Positions 26,244-34,660 of a stretch of 64,000 nucleotides of DNA are shown piece by piece. A program made the position numbers and the translations under genes. How positions within the stretch are numbered: position 1 is the first letter of the stretch; the number at the start of each line of letters is the position of its first letter. The stretch spans positions 1 to 64,000 of the forward strand of contig DATKGG010000069.1 of NCBI GenBank assembly GCA_035510855.1. Reading direction: 5' to 3'. The notes under the pieces were generated by a model. That model searched no databases and was not told the DNA's origin. It saw nothing but the letters and a program-made list of their open reading frames with translations. This stretch comes from Palsa-459 sp035510855 (GTDB taxonomy: Bacteria > Actinomycetota > Acidimicrobiia > Acidimicrobiales > RAAP-2).

Positions 26244-28234
26244 CAGCCAGCGGTCGTCTCTGGTGCGCCGTGCGCGACAACCTGCGCGTCCATCTCGTCG
26301 GCGAGTGCGTGCACCGCGACGCCACGCTCGGGGTCCGCGCTCCCGCGGCGGTTCACGCCCACGGTGCTGTTGGCGACGTCGTCGTCACCCACCACGAGCA
26401 CATAGGGCAGCTTGTCCAGCTTGGCCTTTCGGATCCTTCCTCCGAGCGGCTCGGAGGCTTCGTCCCACGTGCCGCGCAGCCCACGTTCGTGCAGCTGGGC
26501 GGCCACGTGCGCCGCGTACTCGTGGTGGTCGTCGCGGACCGGCAGCACGCGGAACTGCTCGGGCATGAGCCACGTGGGCAGGTTCCCCGCGTAGTGCTCG
26601 AGCAGGATCGCCAAGAAGCGCTCGACGGAGCCGAAGAGGGCGCGGTGGATCATGATCGGGCGGTGCCGGCCGTTGTCGGCGCCGATGTAGGCGACGTCGA
26701 AGCGCTGCGGGGTCTGGAAGTCGAGCTGGACCGTCGACAGCTGGTGCGTCCGGCCGATCGCGTCGCGCGCCTGGACGGAGATCTTTGGCCCGTAGAAGGC
26801 ACCGCCGCCCGGGTCGTCATGGAGCTCGAGGCCCGACGCGGTCGCGACGTCGAGGAGCGTCGACTCCGCTTCCTGCCACTCCTCGTCGGTGCCGACCGCC
26901 TTGCCCTCGGGCCTGGTCGACAGCTCGAGGTAGAACTCCGAGAGCCCGAAGGCCCGCAGCATGTCGAGCACGAACTCGAGGGTCCTCGTCAGCTCGCCGT
27001 GCATCTGGTCGCGGCGGCACAGCAGGTGCGCGTCGTCCATGGTCATCCCGCGCACGCGCGTGAGGCCGTGGACCACCCCAGAGCGCTCGTAGCGGTACAC
27101 CGTGCCGAACTCGAAGTAGCGCTGGGGCATGTCGCGGTAGCTGCGCTGGCGCGATTTGAAGACGAGCATGTGGAACGGGCAGTTCATCGGCTTCAGGTAG
27201 TACTCCTGGCCCTCGTCGAGCTCCATTGGTGGATACATGCTCTCGGCGAACCAGCTGAGGTGCCCCGACGTGTCGAACAGCTCGCGCTTGGTGATGTGCG
27301 GGCTCGTGACGAACTGGTATCCGGCGTCCAGGTGCCGCTGACGCGAGTAGTCCTCGATGACCTTTCGCAGCAGCCCGCCCTTGGCGTGGAAGATCGCGAG
27401 TCCCGGACCGATCTCCTCGGGGAAGCTGAACAGGTCGAGCTCCGCACCCAGCTTGCGGTGATCGCGACGCTCGGCCTCCTCGAGGTGCTCGAGGTGCTCG
27501 GCGAGTGCGGCCTCGGACTCAAAGGCCGTCCCGTAGATGCGCTGCAGCTGGGGACGGTGCTCGTCGCCCCGCCAGTACGCGCCCGCCACGCGCTGTAGTC
27601 GGAAGTGCCCGAGCCGTCCCGTGGAGGGGACGTGGGGCCCACGGCACAGGTCCGTGAACGCGTCGGTGTTGCGGTAGCTCGTGACCACGCCGTCGTCCGC
27701 GCCGGCGCCGACCTCGTCGGCGCCTTGCGCGACCTTCTCGATGATCTCGACCTTGAACGGCTGGTCCGCGAACAGCTCGAGGCCGCCCGCGACGGTGTGC
27801 TCGTGGCGCTCGAACGGCTGTTCCTCGGCGATGATCTCGCGCATCGTCGCGTCGATGCGATCGAGGTCGTCGTCGCTGAACCGAGCCTCGTCGGGTAGCT
27901 CGAAGTCGTAGTAGAAGCCGCCGGCGATGACCGGACCGATGGCATAGTGCGCGCCGGGCCAGAGGCGCAGCACGGCCTGGGCGAGCACGTGCGCGGTCGA
28001 GTGGCGGAGCACATCTCGTCCCCCAGGGCTGTCGGGCGTGAGGAGGCGTACCGAGGAGCCGTCGACGAGGCTCGCGCCGAGGTCGACGGGGTGCCCGTCG
28101 CGCTCCGCGGCGACGACTGCCTTCGCGAGGCGCGGGCCGATGGACGCGGCGAGGTCTGCGTAGGTCGATCCGCTCGGGAGCTGGACTGCCGCGCCGTCAG
28201 GGAGTGTGATCGTCACCGTGGCGGACATCGTCAT
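26243..28234 (-). CDS. thrS: Threonyl-tRNA synthetase
   Basis: A 663-residue class II synthetase with TGS domain, editing domain and catalytic core. Editing-domain HSTAHVLAQAVLRLWPG and GGFYYDF are visible. The zinc-binding catalytic Cys is in MNCPFHMLVF, and motif 3 is MIHRALFGSVERFLAILLEHYAG. A GAGG lies 3 nt before the ATG at 28234 and 9 nt before a second ATG at 28228, so either start is possible. Confidence 0.97.
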   Translation of the reverse strand: MTMSATVTITLPDGAAVQLPSGSTYADLAASIGPRLAKAVVAAERDGHPVDLGASLVDGSSVRLLTPDSPGGRDVLRHSTAHVLAQAVLRLWPGAHYAIGPVIAGGFYYDFELPDEARFSDDDLDRIDATMREIIAEEQPFERHEHTVAGGLELFADQPFKVEIIEKVAQGADEVGAGADDGVVTSYRNTDAFTDLCRGPHVPSTGRLGHFRLQRVAGAYWRGDEHRPQLQRIYGTAFESEAALAEHLEHLEEAERRDHRKLGAELDLFSFPEEIGPGLAIFHAKGGLLRKVIEDYSRQRHLDAGYQFVTSPHITKRELFDTSGHLSWFAESMYPPMELDEGQEYYLKPMNCPFHMLVFKSRQRSYRDMPQRYFEFGTVYRYERSGVVHGLTRVRGMTMDDAHLLCRRDQMHGELTRTLEFVLDMLRAFGLSEFYLELSTRPEGKAVGTDEEWQEAESTLLDVATASGLELHDDPGGGAFYGPKISVQARDAIGRTHQLSTVQLDFQTPQRFDVAYIGADNGRHRPIMIHRALFGSVERFLAILLEHYAGNLPTWLMPEQFRVLPVRDDHHEYAAHVAAQLHERGLRGTWDEASEPLGGRIRKAKLDKLPYVLVVGDDDVANSTVGVNRRGSADPERGVAVHALADEMDAQVVAHGAPETTAG

Positions 28235-28251
28235 CTTCCTCGTGGCGGTCG

Positions 28252-29370
28252 CTAGAGGTTAACGCCTAGCAGCGAGAGGGCCGGTCCACGGTCGGTGCCA
28301 CGCGGCGCGGCGTCGATGGCACGAAGCGCCGCGGGGGTGTCGAGGTCGTCGTCGAGCGCGACGCGCACGTCGTCAAGCAGCGCCACGCCGTCACGGGTCC
28401 CCGCGGAGTCCGCGTACGCAGCGGCGCGGCGGCGGCCGTCGTCGAGGTCATTGTCCGTCCAGGTCCAGTCACCTCGGTAGTGGTGTCCGAGCAACGCCAG
28501 CCGGACGACCGTGGCAGGGGCTCGCTCGAGCAGGTCCGAGACGAAGACGAGGTTTCCCAGGGACTTCGACATCTTCGCGCCGTTGAGCCCGACGAGGCCC
28601 ACGTGCACCCAGTACCGCACGAACCGCTGGCCGGTCACTGACTCTGACTGAGCGGCCTCGCACTCGTGGTGCGGGAAGATCAGGTCCCGTCCTCCACCGT
28701 GCACGTCGATCGTCTCGCCGAGCTCGCGCAGCGCCAGCGCCGAGCACTCGATGTGCCAGCCGGGTCGACCCGGCCCCCAGCGCGACTCCCATGCCGGCTC
28801 GTCGGCGAGCGAGGGCTGCCACAGGACGAAGTCGAGAGGGTCGTGCTTGTGCGGGTCGTCGGGGTTCCCGCCGTTCTCCTTGGCCAGAACAAGCATCTCG
28901 GCGCGGCCCAGGTGGCTGAGGGAGCCGAAGTCCGCGAACCGCGCCACCCCGAAGTAGATGGCGCCACCTGCCTCGTAGGCGACGCCGGCGTCAAGTGCGC
29001 GTCCGATGAGCGAGAGGATCTCGGGGATCGCCGAGGTCGCGCGTGGCTCGGCGTGCACGGGGAGGATCCCGAGCCCCAGCATGTCGCGGTCGAACCTCGA
29101 GATCTCCTGTGCGGCGAGGTCGAGGTAGTGAACGCCGAGCTCGCGAGCCTTTCGCAGGATGTCGTCGTCGACGTCGGTCACGTTTCGCACGCACCGGGTC
29201 TTGTGACCAAGGTCCCGGAGTCGGCGCTGGAGCACGTCGTAGGTGAGGAAGACCGCCGCGTGCCCGAGGTGGGCGGAATCGTAGGGCGTGATGCCACAGG
29301 TGTACATCGTGACGAGGGGCCCGAGCTCGAGCTCGAGGATCTCGCGACGTCGCGTGTCGTAGAGTCGCAC
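28252..29370 (-). CDS. mshC: MshC-type Cys:GlcN-Ins ligase (mycothiol synthesis)
   Basis: A 372-residue class I ligase related to CysRS but without the C-terminal tRNA-binding domain. MYTCGITPYDSAHLGHAA is the MshC form (CysRS usually has CGPTVYD). Other motifs are RNVTDVDDDI, GWHIECSALAL, IFPHHECEAAQSES, NGAKMSKSLGNLV, and the closing LLGVNL, close to the end of mycobacterial MshC as I recall it. MshC joins cysteine to GlcN-inositol with ATP. It is about 35 residues shorter at the N-terminus than mycobacterial enzymes, starting at GTG 29370. A CysRS-like alternative cannot be fully excluded. Confidence 0.83.
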   Translation of the reverse strand: MRLYDTRRREILELELGPLVTMYTCGITPYDSAHLGHAAVFLTYDVLQRRLRDLGHKTRCVRNVTDVDDDILRKARELGVHYLDLAAQEISRFDRDMLGLGILPVHAEPRATSAIPEILSLIGRALDAGVAYEAGGAIYFGVARFADFGSLSHLGRAEMLVLAKENGGNPDDPHKHDPLDFVLWQPSLADEPAWESRWGPGRPGWHIECSALALRELGETIDVHGGGRDLIFPHHECEAAQSESVTGQRFVRYWVHVGLVGLNGAKMSKSLGNLVFVSDLLERAPATVVRLALLGHHYRGDWTWTDNDLDDGRRRAAAYADSAGTRDGVALLDDVRVALDDDLDTPAALRAIDAAPRGTDRGPALSLLGVNL

Positions 29371-29373
29371 GCC

Positions 29374-30015
29374 TCAGAGGCCCCCGAGGAGCAGGGTCGA
29401 GTGCACCTTGTGTCGGATGTTGATCGTCGCGCACACCGCGGTGAATGCCTCGATCGCGCCAGCCTGGGCGAGGCTCCCCACCTCGACGGCGCGCAGCCCG
29501 TCGATTGAGTCAACGAATCGGCACGTCACCTCGCGCGCGGCGGCGTCGTCGCCGCAGACGAGGACGTCGGCGCGGAGCCCGCTGTCCACGTCCTCCATCT
29601 TCGAGGCCGGCAGGTGGTGCAGCGCTCCGGTCACCCGCGCAGCGGGGATCGCGGCTTGGAGCTGGGCTGCCATCGAGCCCCTCGGCGGAAGGAGTGCGAG
29701 CAGCTCGCGTCCTTGCTTGGCGAGTGCATTGGCCATGGAGATCACGACCTTGCCGTCGAGGGCTGCGGCCAGTGGGTGCACGGTCGCGACGACGGCGTCC
29801 CAGGGCGTGGCGACGACGACGAGCTCGGCGAGGGCTGCCTCCTCGTTGCTGCAGCCGTGCAACTCGTAGCCGAGGTCGCCCCCGAGCGCGCGGGCGACGC
29901 TCGCCGCGCGCTCGCCGTCGCGCGACCCGAGGCGGACGTCGTGACCCGCCTGCGCCGCCCTGATGGCGAGGCCGCGACCCGCGGGACCGGTTCCGCCGAG
30001 GATGCCAACCTGCAC
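29374..30015 (-). CDS. npdG: F420-dependent NADP oxidoreductase
   Basis: A 213-residue Rossmann protein starting VQVGILGGTGPAGRGLAIRAA with LGSRDGERA, the NADP-binding form of this family. It continues with the VVATPWDAV and VISMANAL motifs typical of NPDP/Fno enzymes that pass hydride between F420 and NADP. GGAAGG lies 7 nt before the GTG. It is the first gene of the minus-strand series, divergent from the enoyl reductase. F420 dependence is inferred from the family. Confidence 0.9.
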   Translation of the reverse strand: MQVGILGGTGPAGRGLAIRAAQAGHDVRLGSRDGERAASVARALGGDLGYELHGCSNEEAALAELVVVATPWDAVVATVHPLAAALDGKVVISMANALAKQGRELLALLPPRGSMAAQLQAAIPAARVTGALHHLPASKMEDVDSGLRADVLVCGDDAAAREVTCRFVDSIDGLRAVEVGSLAQAGAIEAFTAVCATINIRHKVHSTLLLGGL

Positions 30016-30053
30016 TGCGCAACCTTCCCACAGTCGTCTTGCATGGTGCGAAG

Positions 30054-30059
30054 TAGCGT
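30054..30059 (+). promoter_or_regulatory. -10-like hexamer TAGCGT before fabI
   Basis: TAGCGT lies 6 nt before the GTG start in the 50-bp divergent gap with npdG. No clear -35 at the usual distance. Confidence 0.45.
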
Positions 30060-30065
30060 GGTTGT

Positions 30066-30848
30066 GTGTCACTCCTCACTGGGAAATGTCTCCTCATCAC
30101 TGGCGTGCTCACGTCGGACTCGCTCGCCTTCACCGTTGCGCAGCGCGCGCTCGAGGAGGGCGCGCGCGTCGCGCTCTCGGGTGCGGGCCGGGGCATGTCG
30201 CTCACGCGGCGGACCGCAAGGCGGCTCGGTGATGTCGGGGAGGTCCTGGAGCTCGATGTCACGGTCCCTGCCCAGATGGACGAGGCGTGTGACGCGCTTC
30301 GTGAGCGCTTCGGCCGACTCGATGGGCTGCTCCACGCGATCGGGTACGCGCCGGCTGACTGCCTCGGCCACGGCATGCTCGTCGCGAGCGCGTCGGACGT
30401 CGGTACCGCCTTCGAGGTCTCGACCTACTCACTGGCAGGCCTCACCCGAGCGATGCTGCCGCTCCTCGAGGTCGCCGGCCGCGACACCGGCGCGTCCGTC
30501 GTCGGGCTCGACTTCGACGGGACCCGGGCATGGCCCGTCTACGACTGGATGGGCGTCGCCAAGGCCGGCCTCGAGTCGCTGACGAGGTACCTCGCAAAAG
30601 AGCTCGGGCCGAGAGGCATTCGGGTGAACCTCGTCGCTTCGGGGCCGGTGCGCACCATCGCGGCGAAGTCGATCCCCGGCTTCGCGGCATTCGAGGACAC
30701 GTGGGGCGATCACGCACCGCTCGGTTGGGACGTGCACGATGCCACACCTGCCGCGAACGCGGCGATCGCCCTGTTCTCGGATCTCCTCAAGGCAACCACT
30801 GGTCACGTTCTGCACGCCGACGGTGGCGTTCACACGATTGGCATGTGA
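30066..30848 (+). CDS. fabI: Enoyl-[acyl-carrier-protein] reductase (InhA/FabI type)
   Basis: A 260-residue short-chain dehydrogenase of the FabI branch. It reduces trans-2-enoyl-ACP with NADH in fatty acid elongation. Features are the cofactor site ITGVLTSDSLAF, LHAIGYAP, the catalytic Tyr-x6-Lys in VYDWMGVAKAGLES, GPVRTIAA, and the C-terminal GWDVHDATP and HADGGVHTIGM. These are closer to mycobacterial InhA than to E. coli FabI. The GTG start has a TAGCGT hexamer 6 nt upstream, suggesting leaderless transcription away from npdG. Confidence 0.95.
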   Translation: MSLLTGKCLLITGVLTSDSLAFTVAQRALEEGARVALSGAGRGMSLTRRTARRLGDVGEVLELDVTVPAQMDEACDALRERFGRLDGLLHAIGYAPADCLGHGMLVASASDVGTAFEVSTYSLAGLTRAMLPLLEVAGRDTGASVVGLDFDGTRAWPVYDWMGVAKAGLESLTRYLAKELGPRGIRVNLVASGPVRTIAAKSIPGFAAFEDTWGDHAPLGWDVHDATPAANAAIALFSDLLKATTGHVLHADGGVHTIGM

Positions 30849-30880
30849 ACATAGTCAGCAGTGCCTGAGGAGGTGTCGGC

Positions 30881-32368
30881 GTGGCCCTGAAGATCGAAGG
30901 CGGACGAAGAAGCGCCCCAACTCGACACGTCATCAGCCTCGCCGCACCCCGTCGCCCCCGGCGCGGGATGAACACGAGGGCCTACACGGTCGGGATTGTC
31001 ACCAGTGACTTCCTGCTCGCATGGGCGTCGCTCGCGATCGGCTTGTACCTGCTCAGCCTCGTGTCCAGGAACCCCGAGAACCGGCTCTCCAACTTCTGGG
31101 TGAACTACCCGCACGGCACCGCACTCCCGCTCGGCATCGTGCTCGGCATGACGCTCGCGGGGATGTACCGAATGTCGCGTCGAAGCCCGACGCAGAGCAC
31201 GTTCACCGAGCTCCAGAACTACACGATGGGTGTCACCTTTGGTGGCGTGCTCGCACTCGCGCTCTCCTACATCGCGCACCACTACGCGCACTACACCGTC
31301 CAGGTGGCTACCCAGGTGCTCGCCGCGATGTTCGTCGCGGTCTTCCTGCTCCCGATCGGGCACGCCGTCTTGCGACACGAGGTCCTCCGCCAGAGCCCCG
31401 TGCGCGTGCTCATCGTCGATCGCGGCGAGGGCGTCGCGCGCTTCACGACGCACCTTCGCTTGAGCTTCGGGATTCAGGTCGTGGGCTGGGTGGCGACGAC
31501 CGAGTCGCTACCGCCCGGCGCGCTCGGTCGGCTCTCGGACCTCGAGGAGGTGATCAGGAACTTTGACGTGGACCGCATCATCATCGGGTCGACGGGCGAC
31601 TTCGAGGGCGACCACCTCGCCGAGTACCGCCGCGCCATGCAGCTCGCCGACGTCGCCTTGGTGCCGAGGGTCTTCGAGCTCGTCTCGTGGCGCTCGCGGC
31701 TCACCGAGCTGTCGGGCCTGCCGCTGCTCGAGACCGTCCCGCCTCAGATGACCGCGCTCGACCGGTTCACGAAGCGGGCCTTCGACGTCGTGGTCGCGAG
31801 CGTGCTCGTGTCCGTCAGCATCCCGTTCGCGCTCGTGATCGCTGCCGCCGTGAAGCTGACGTCCCCGGGCCCGGTCTTCTTCCGCCAGGAGCGCCTGGGA
31901 CGCCACCGCCGGACCTTCACGATCTACAAGTTCCGGACCATGCGCGTCGACAGGTCGGCGCGACGTGGAGACATCGACGAGGTGCTCGACGGTCTCGTGC
32001 CGCTGCACGAGGCGCGAGGAAAGGCCGACGACGTCGAGCGGCTGACGCCGATCGGTGGGTTCCTGCGGCGCACCGGACTCGACGAGATACCCCAGTTCGC
32101 GAACGTCCTTGCGGGCTCGATGTCGGTCGTCGGGCCGAGGCCGTTCGTGACCTCGGAGTCAGAGCCGCCCTCGGGCTGGACGGCGCGCCGCTTCGACCTC
32201 CGCCCCGGCATCACCGGGCTGTGGCAGGTCTCGGGGCGCAACGAGCTGACCGCCGAGGAGCTCCGTCAGCTCGACTACCTCTACGTCACGAGCTGGGCGC
32301 TGTGGTGGGACATAAAGATATGTGCGGACACGCCTCGGGCGATGATCCGGGGGCTCGGTGCCTACTGA
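30881..32368 (+). CDS. Polyprenyl glycosylphosphotransferase (exopolysaccharide initiation)
   Basis: A 495-residue WbaP/WcaJ-type enzyme that moves a sugar-1-phosphate onto undecaprenyl phosphate, the first step of repeat-unit assembly. N-terminal membrane helices (about residues 35-165) lead into a cytoplasmic CoA-binding-like domain, then a helix and the catalytic core: FRQERLGRHRRTFTIYKFRTM, TGLDEIPQFANVL, SVVGPRP and LRPGITGLWQVSGRN. A GAGGAGG Shine-Dalgarno sits 7 nt before the GTG. The sugar is unknown. The next gene starts inside its last codons. Confidence 0.94.
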   Translation: MALKIEGGRRSAPTRHVISLAAPRRPRRGMNTRAYTVGIVTSDFLLAWASLAIGLYLLSLVSRNPENRLSNFWVNYPHGTALPLGIVLGMTLAGMYRMSRRSPTQSTFTELQNYTMGVTFGGVLALALSYIAHHYAHYTVQVATQVLAAMFVAVFLLPIGHAVLRHEVLRQSPVRVLIVDRGEGVARFTTHLRLSFGIQVVGWVATTESLPPGALGRLSDLEEVIRNFDVDRIIIGSTGDFEGDHLAEYRRAMQLADVALVPRVFELVSWRSRLTELSGLPLLETVPPQMTALDRFTKRAFDVVVASVLVSVSIPFALVIAAAVKLTSPGPVFFRQERLGRHRRTFTIYKFRTMRVDRSARRGDIDEVLDGLVPLHEARGKADDVERLTPIGGFLRRTGLDEIPQFANVLAGSMSVVGPRPFVTSESEPPSGWTARRFDLRPGITGLWQVSGRNELTAEELRQLDYLYVTSWALWWDIKICADTPRAMIRGLGAY

Positions 32369-33449
32369 GCTCACGATCGTTCACGACTATCTGACACAAC
32401 GAGGCGGTGCCGAACGAGTCGTCCTGGTCTTCGCAGAGGCCTTCCCCGACGCCCCGATCCTGACCTCGCTCTACGACCCCGACGACACGTTCGAGGCATT
32501 CGGCGACCTGGAGGTGCGCACCGGCATCCTCGATCGCTCGGCCTTCCTGCGCGAGCACCATCGCGTTGCGCTGCCGTTCCTCGCCCCGTGGTTCGCCTCC
32601 CAGCATGTCGACGCCGACGTCGTGCTCGCGAGCAGCTCAGGCTGGGCCCACGAGGCGCGCACCGACGGCCGGCTCATTGTCTACTGCCACGCCCCGGCCA
32701 GGTGGCTGTACCAACAAGAGCAGTACCTCGGCCGCTCGACGCTGCGCTCCTTCGTGGGACGCGCGGCGATGGGCGTGCTCGGCCCGCCGCTGCGGCGCGC
32801 CGACCAGTCGGCGGCACGGCGCGCGGCCACCTACCTCGCCAACTCGACCGCGACCGCCGAGGTCATCCGCACGCTCTACAGACGAGACGCCGAGGTGCTC
32901 TGGCCGCCGCCCGCGCTCACCTCTGACGGGCCGATCACGCCGGTCGACGGGCTCGACGCGGGTTTCGTGCTGTGCGTCTCTCGACTCCTCGCCTACAAGC
33001 AGGTCGGCCTCGTCGTCGACGCGGCGCGCGAGTCGCCCTCGCTGCGCTACGTCATGGTCGGCGAGGGACCCTTGCTCGGACCGCTCAGCGAGGTCGCGCC
33101 GCCCAACGTCCGCTTCCTCGGCACGGTTGACGACCCGACGCTGCGCTGGTGCTACGCCGCGGCGTCGGTGCTCGTGTCGGTCAGCTTCGAGGACCTCGGG
33201 CTCACGCCCCTCGAGGCGGCGGCCAACGGCACGCCGACGGTCGCGCGTCGCTTCGGCGGCTACCTCGACACGGTGTGCGACGGCGAGACGGGGATCCTGC
33301 TCGACGAGGTGAACCCCGTCTCGATCGCGCGAGCCGTCGAGTCCCTGGCGGCCAACCCGCCTGGCGCCGCGACGCTCGACGAGCATGCCGCGGCGTTCGG
33401 CAAGGACCGGTTCGTCGCGCGGCTGCGCGACGTCGTCAGTTCTGCCTGA
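32358..33449 (+). CDS. Glycosyltransferase family 4 (exopolysaccharide)
   Basis: A 363-residue GT-B protein. The N-terminal VHDYLTQRGGAERVVL is the form seen in WbaZ-like mannosyltransferases. The donor site includes VSRLLAYKQVGLVVDAA and EDLGLTPLEAAANGTPTVA (E-x7-E type). It probably adds an early sugar to the lipid-linked repeat; donor and acceptor are not predictable. It overlaps the initiating transferase by 11 nt and its own 3' end overlaps the opposing gene by 14 nt. Confidence 0.9.
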   Translation: MPTELTIVHDYLTQRGGAERVVLVFAEAFPDAPILTSLYDPDDTFEAFGDLEVRTGILDRSAFLREHHRVALPFLAPWFASQHVDADVVLASSSGWAHEARTDGRLIVYCHAPARWLYQQEQYLGRSTLRSFVGRAAMGVLGPPLRRADQSAARRAATYLANSTATAEVIRTLYRRDAEVLWPPPALTSDGPITPVDGLDAGFVLCVSRLLAYKQVGLVVDAARESPSLRYVMVGEGPLLGPLSEVAPPNVRFLGTVDDPTLRWCYAAASVLVSVSFEDLGLTPLEAAANGTPTVARRFGGYLDTVCDGETGILLDEVNPVSIARAVESLAANPPGAATLDEHAAAFGKDRFVARLRDVVSSA

Positions 33450-34533
33450 CGCGGGCGAGCAGCTCGAGGAAGTTCGTCGCGACCCGGGGGATCGAGAACG
33501 CGGCCAGCGCCCGTGGCCTGGCCTCGTGTCCGAGCGCGGCGGTGCCAACCCGGTCCGCAGCACGCTCGGTGATCGCGCGGGCAAGCTCGTCCGGGTCGCG
33601 CTCGGGGACGAGGATGCCCCCGCCGGTCTCCCCCACGACCCAGGGGATGGACCCCGTCGCGGTCGCGAGCACGGGGACGCCGTGGGCGAGCGACTCGACG
33701 AGCACGCGCCCGAACTGCTCCTCCCAGGTGGCGGTCGTGCGGCTGGGCACGCAGGTGAGGTCAGACATCGCGTAGACGTCGCCGACCGACGCGTGGGGCA
33801 CCGCGCCGAGCAGCCGCACGCGCTCGCCGGCACCGCTGACGCGGTCACGCAATGGTCCGTCACCAGCGACCACGAGGCGGGCGTCGATCTCGAGCGACTC
33901 GAACGCATCGAGCAGGTCCTCGATGCCCTTCTCGGGAGCCAGTCGTCCTACGAATCCGATGGTGAAGGGCCCGTCGGGCATCGGGCGCTCGTCGGCCGCG
34001 TCGACGCCGTGGGGGACGACCTGCACCAGGCCAGTGGCACCCCAGCTGGTGGCGAGCGCCGCCGCGGCCGGGGAGCGAGCAGCGACGAATGCGGCGCGGG
34101 CGAGCACGTCGTGGCGCCAGCGCTGCGCGACAGCGGGAAGTCGTCGATCGAGGGTCTCGGCGAGCTGCACGCCGAAAGGAAGTCCAAGTCGACGTGCGGC
34201 CCAGCTCCACTGCAGCGCCGCGACCGAGAACGGCTCCTCTTCGATGAAGACGACGCTCGGTCTGATCCGTCGGAGCATCGAGGTGCACGCCGCGAGGTAC
34301 GCGTGGCGCTGCGGTCGTCCGCGACCCAGCACGTTGGCGAACGTCACGTTGCCACGTAGCTCGGGGGCGACGTGGGCGTCAAAGCCCTCCGGCGCGTACT
34401 CGCTTGACCATCGCCTCGGCACCACGAGGTGCACGCCGACCCCGCGGCTCGCCAGCTCGACGTAGACCTGCTGGTTTGCCGGCAGCACGCAGGCGTGGCT
34501 CACCACCGCCACGGTGCCTTCGACGCGTGCCAC
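33436..34533 (-). CDS. Glycosyltransferase family 4
   Basis: A 365-residue GT4 enzyme. The acceptor half begins VAVVSHACVLPANQQVY. The donor half shows GFVGRLAPEKGIEDLLDAF and WEEQFGRVLVESLAHGVPVLA. It is transcribed against the preceding glycosyltransferase and divergently from the flippase, so it has its own promoter. The GTG at 34533 was chosen as the first start before conserved sequence; no strong Shine-Dalgarno is visible. Confidence 0.88.
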   Translation of the reverse strand: MARVEGTVAVVSHACVLPANQQVYVELASRGVGVHLVVPRRWSSEYAPEGFDAHVAPELRGNVTFANVLGRGRPQRHAYLAACTSMLRRIRPSVVFIEEEPFSVAALQWSWAARRLGLPFGVQLAETLDRRLPAVAQRWRHDVLARAAFVAARSPAAAALATSWGATGLVQVVPHGVDAADERPMPDGPFTIGFVGRLAPEKGIEDLLDAFESLEIDARLVVAGDGPLRDRVSGAGERVRLLGAVPHASVGDVYAMSDLTCVPSRTTATWEEQFGRVLVESLAHGVPVLATATGSIPWVVGETGGGILVPERDPDELARAITERAADRVGTAALGHEARPRALAAFSIPRVATNFLELLARVRQN

Positions 34534-34660
34534 GTCGGTATCGTCGCAGCCGGCCCGAGCGGCGTGCCGGACCCCTTTCACACACCCGCCTCTCGCGACA
34601 GGCGTGGCGCCGTGTCGACGGTCCGATAAGGCGGCAACGCCCGTCTGGAACACTGTGGTC

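Noticed and set aside
30039..30044. TTGCAT as -35 of the fabI promoter
   Set aside because: It is only 9 nt from the TAGCGT hexamer, too close for a normal promoter.
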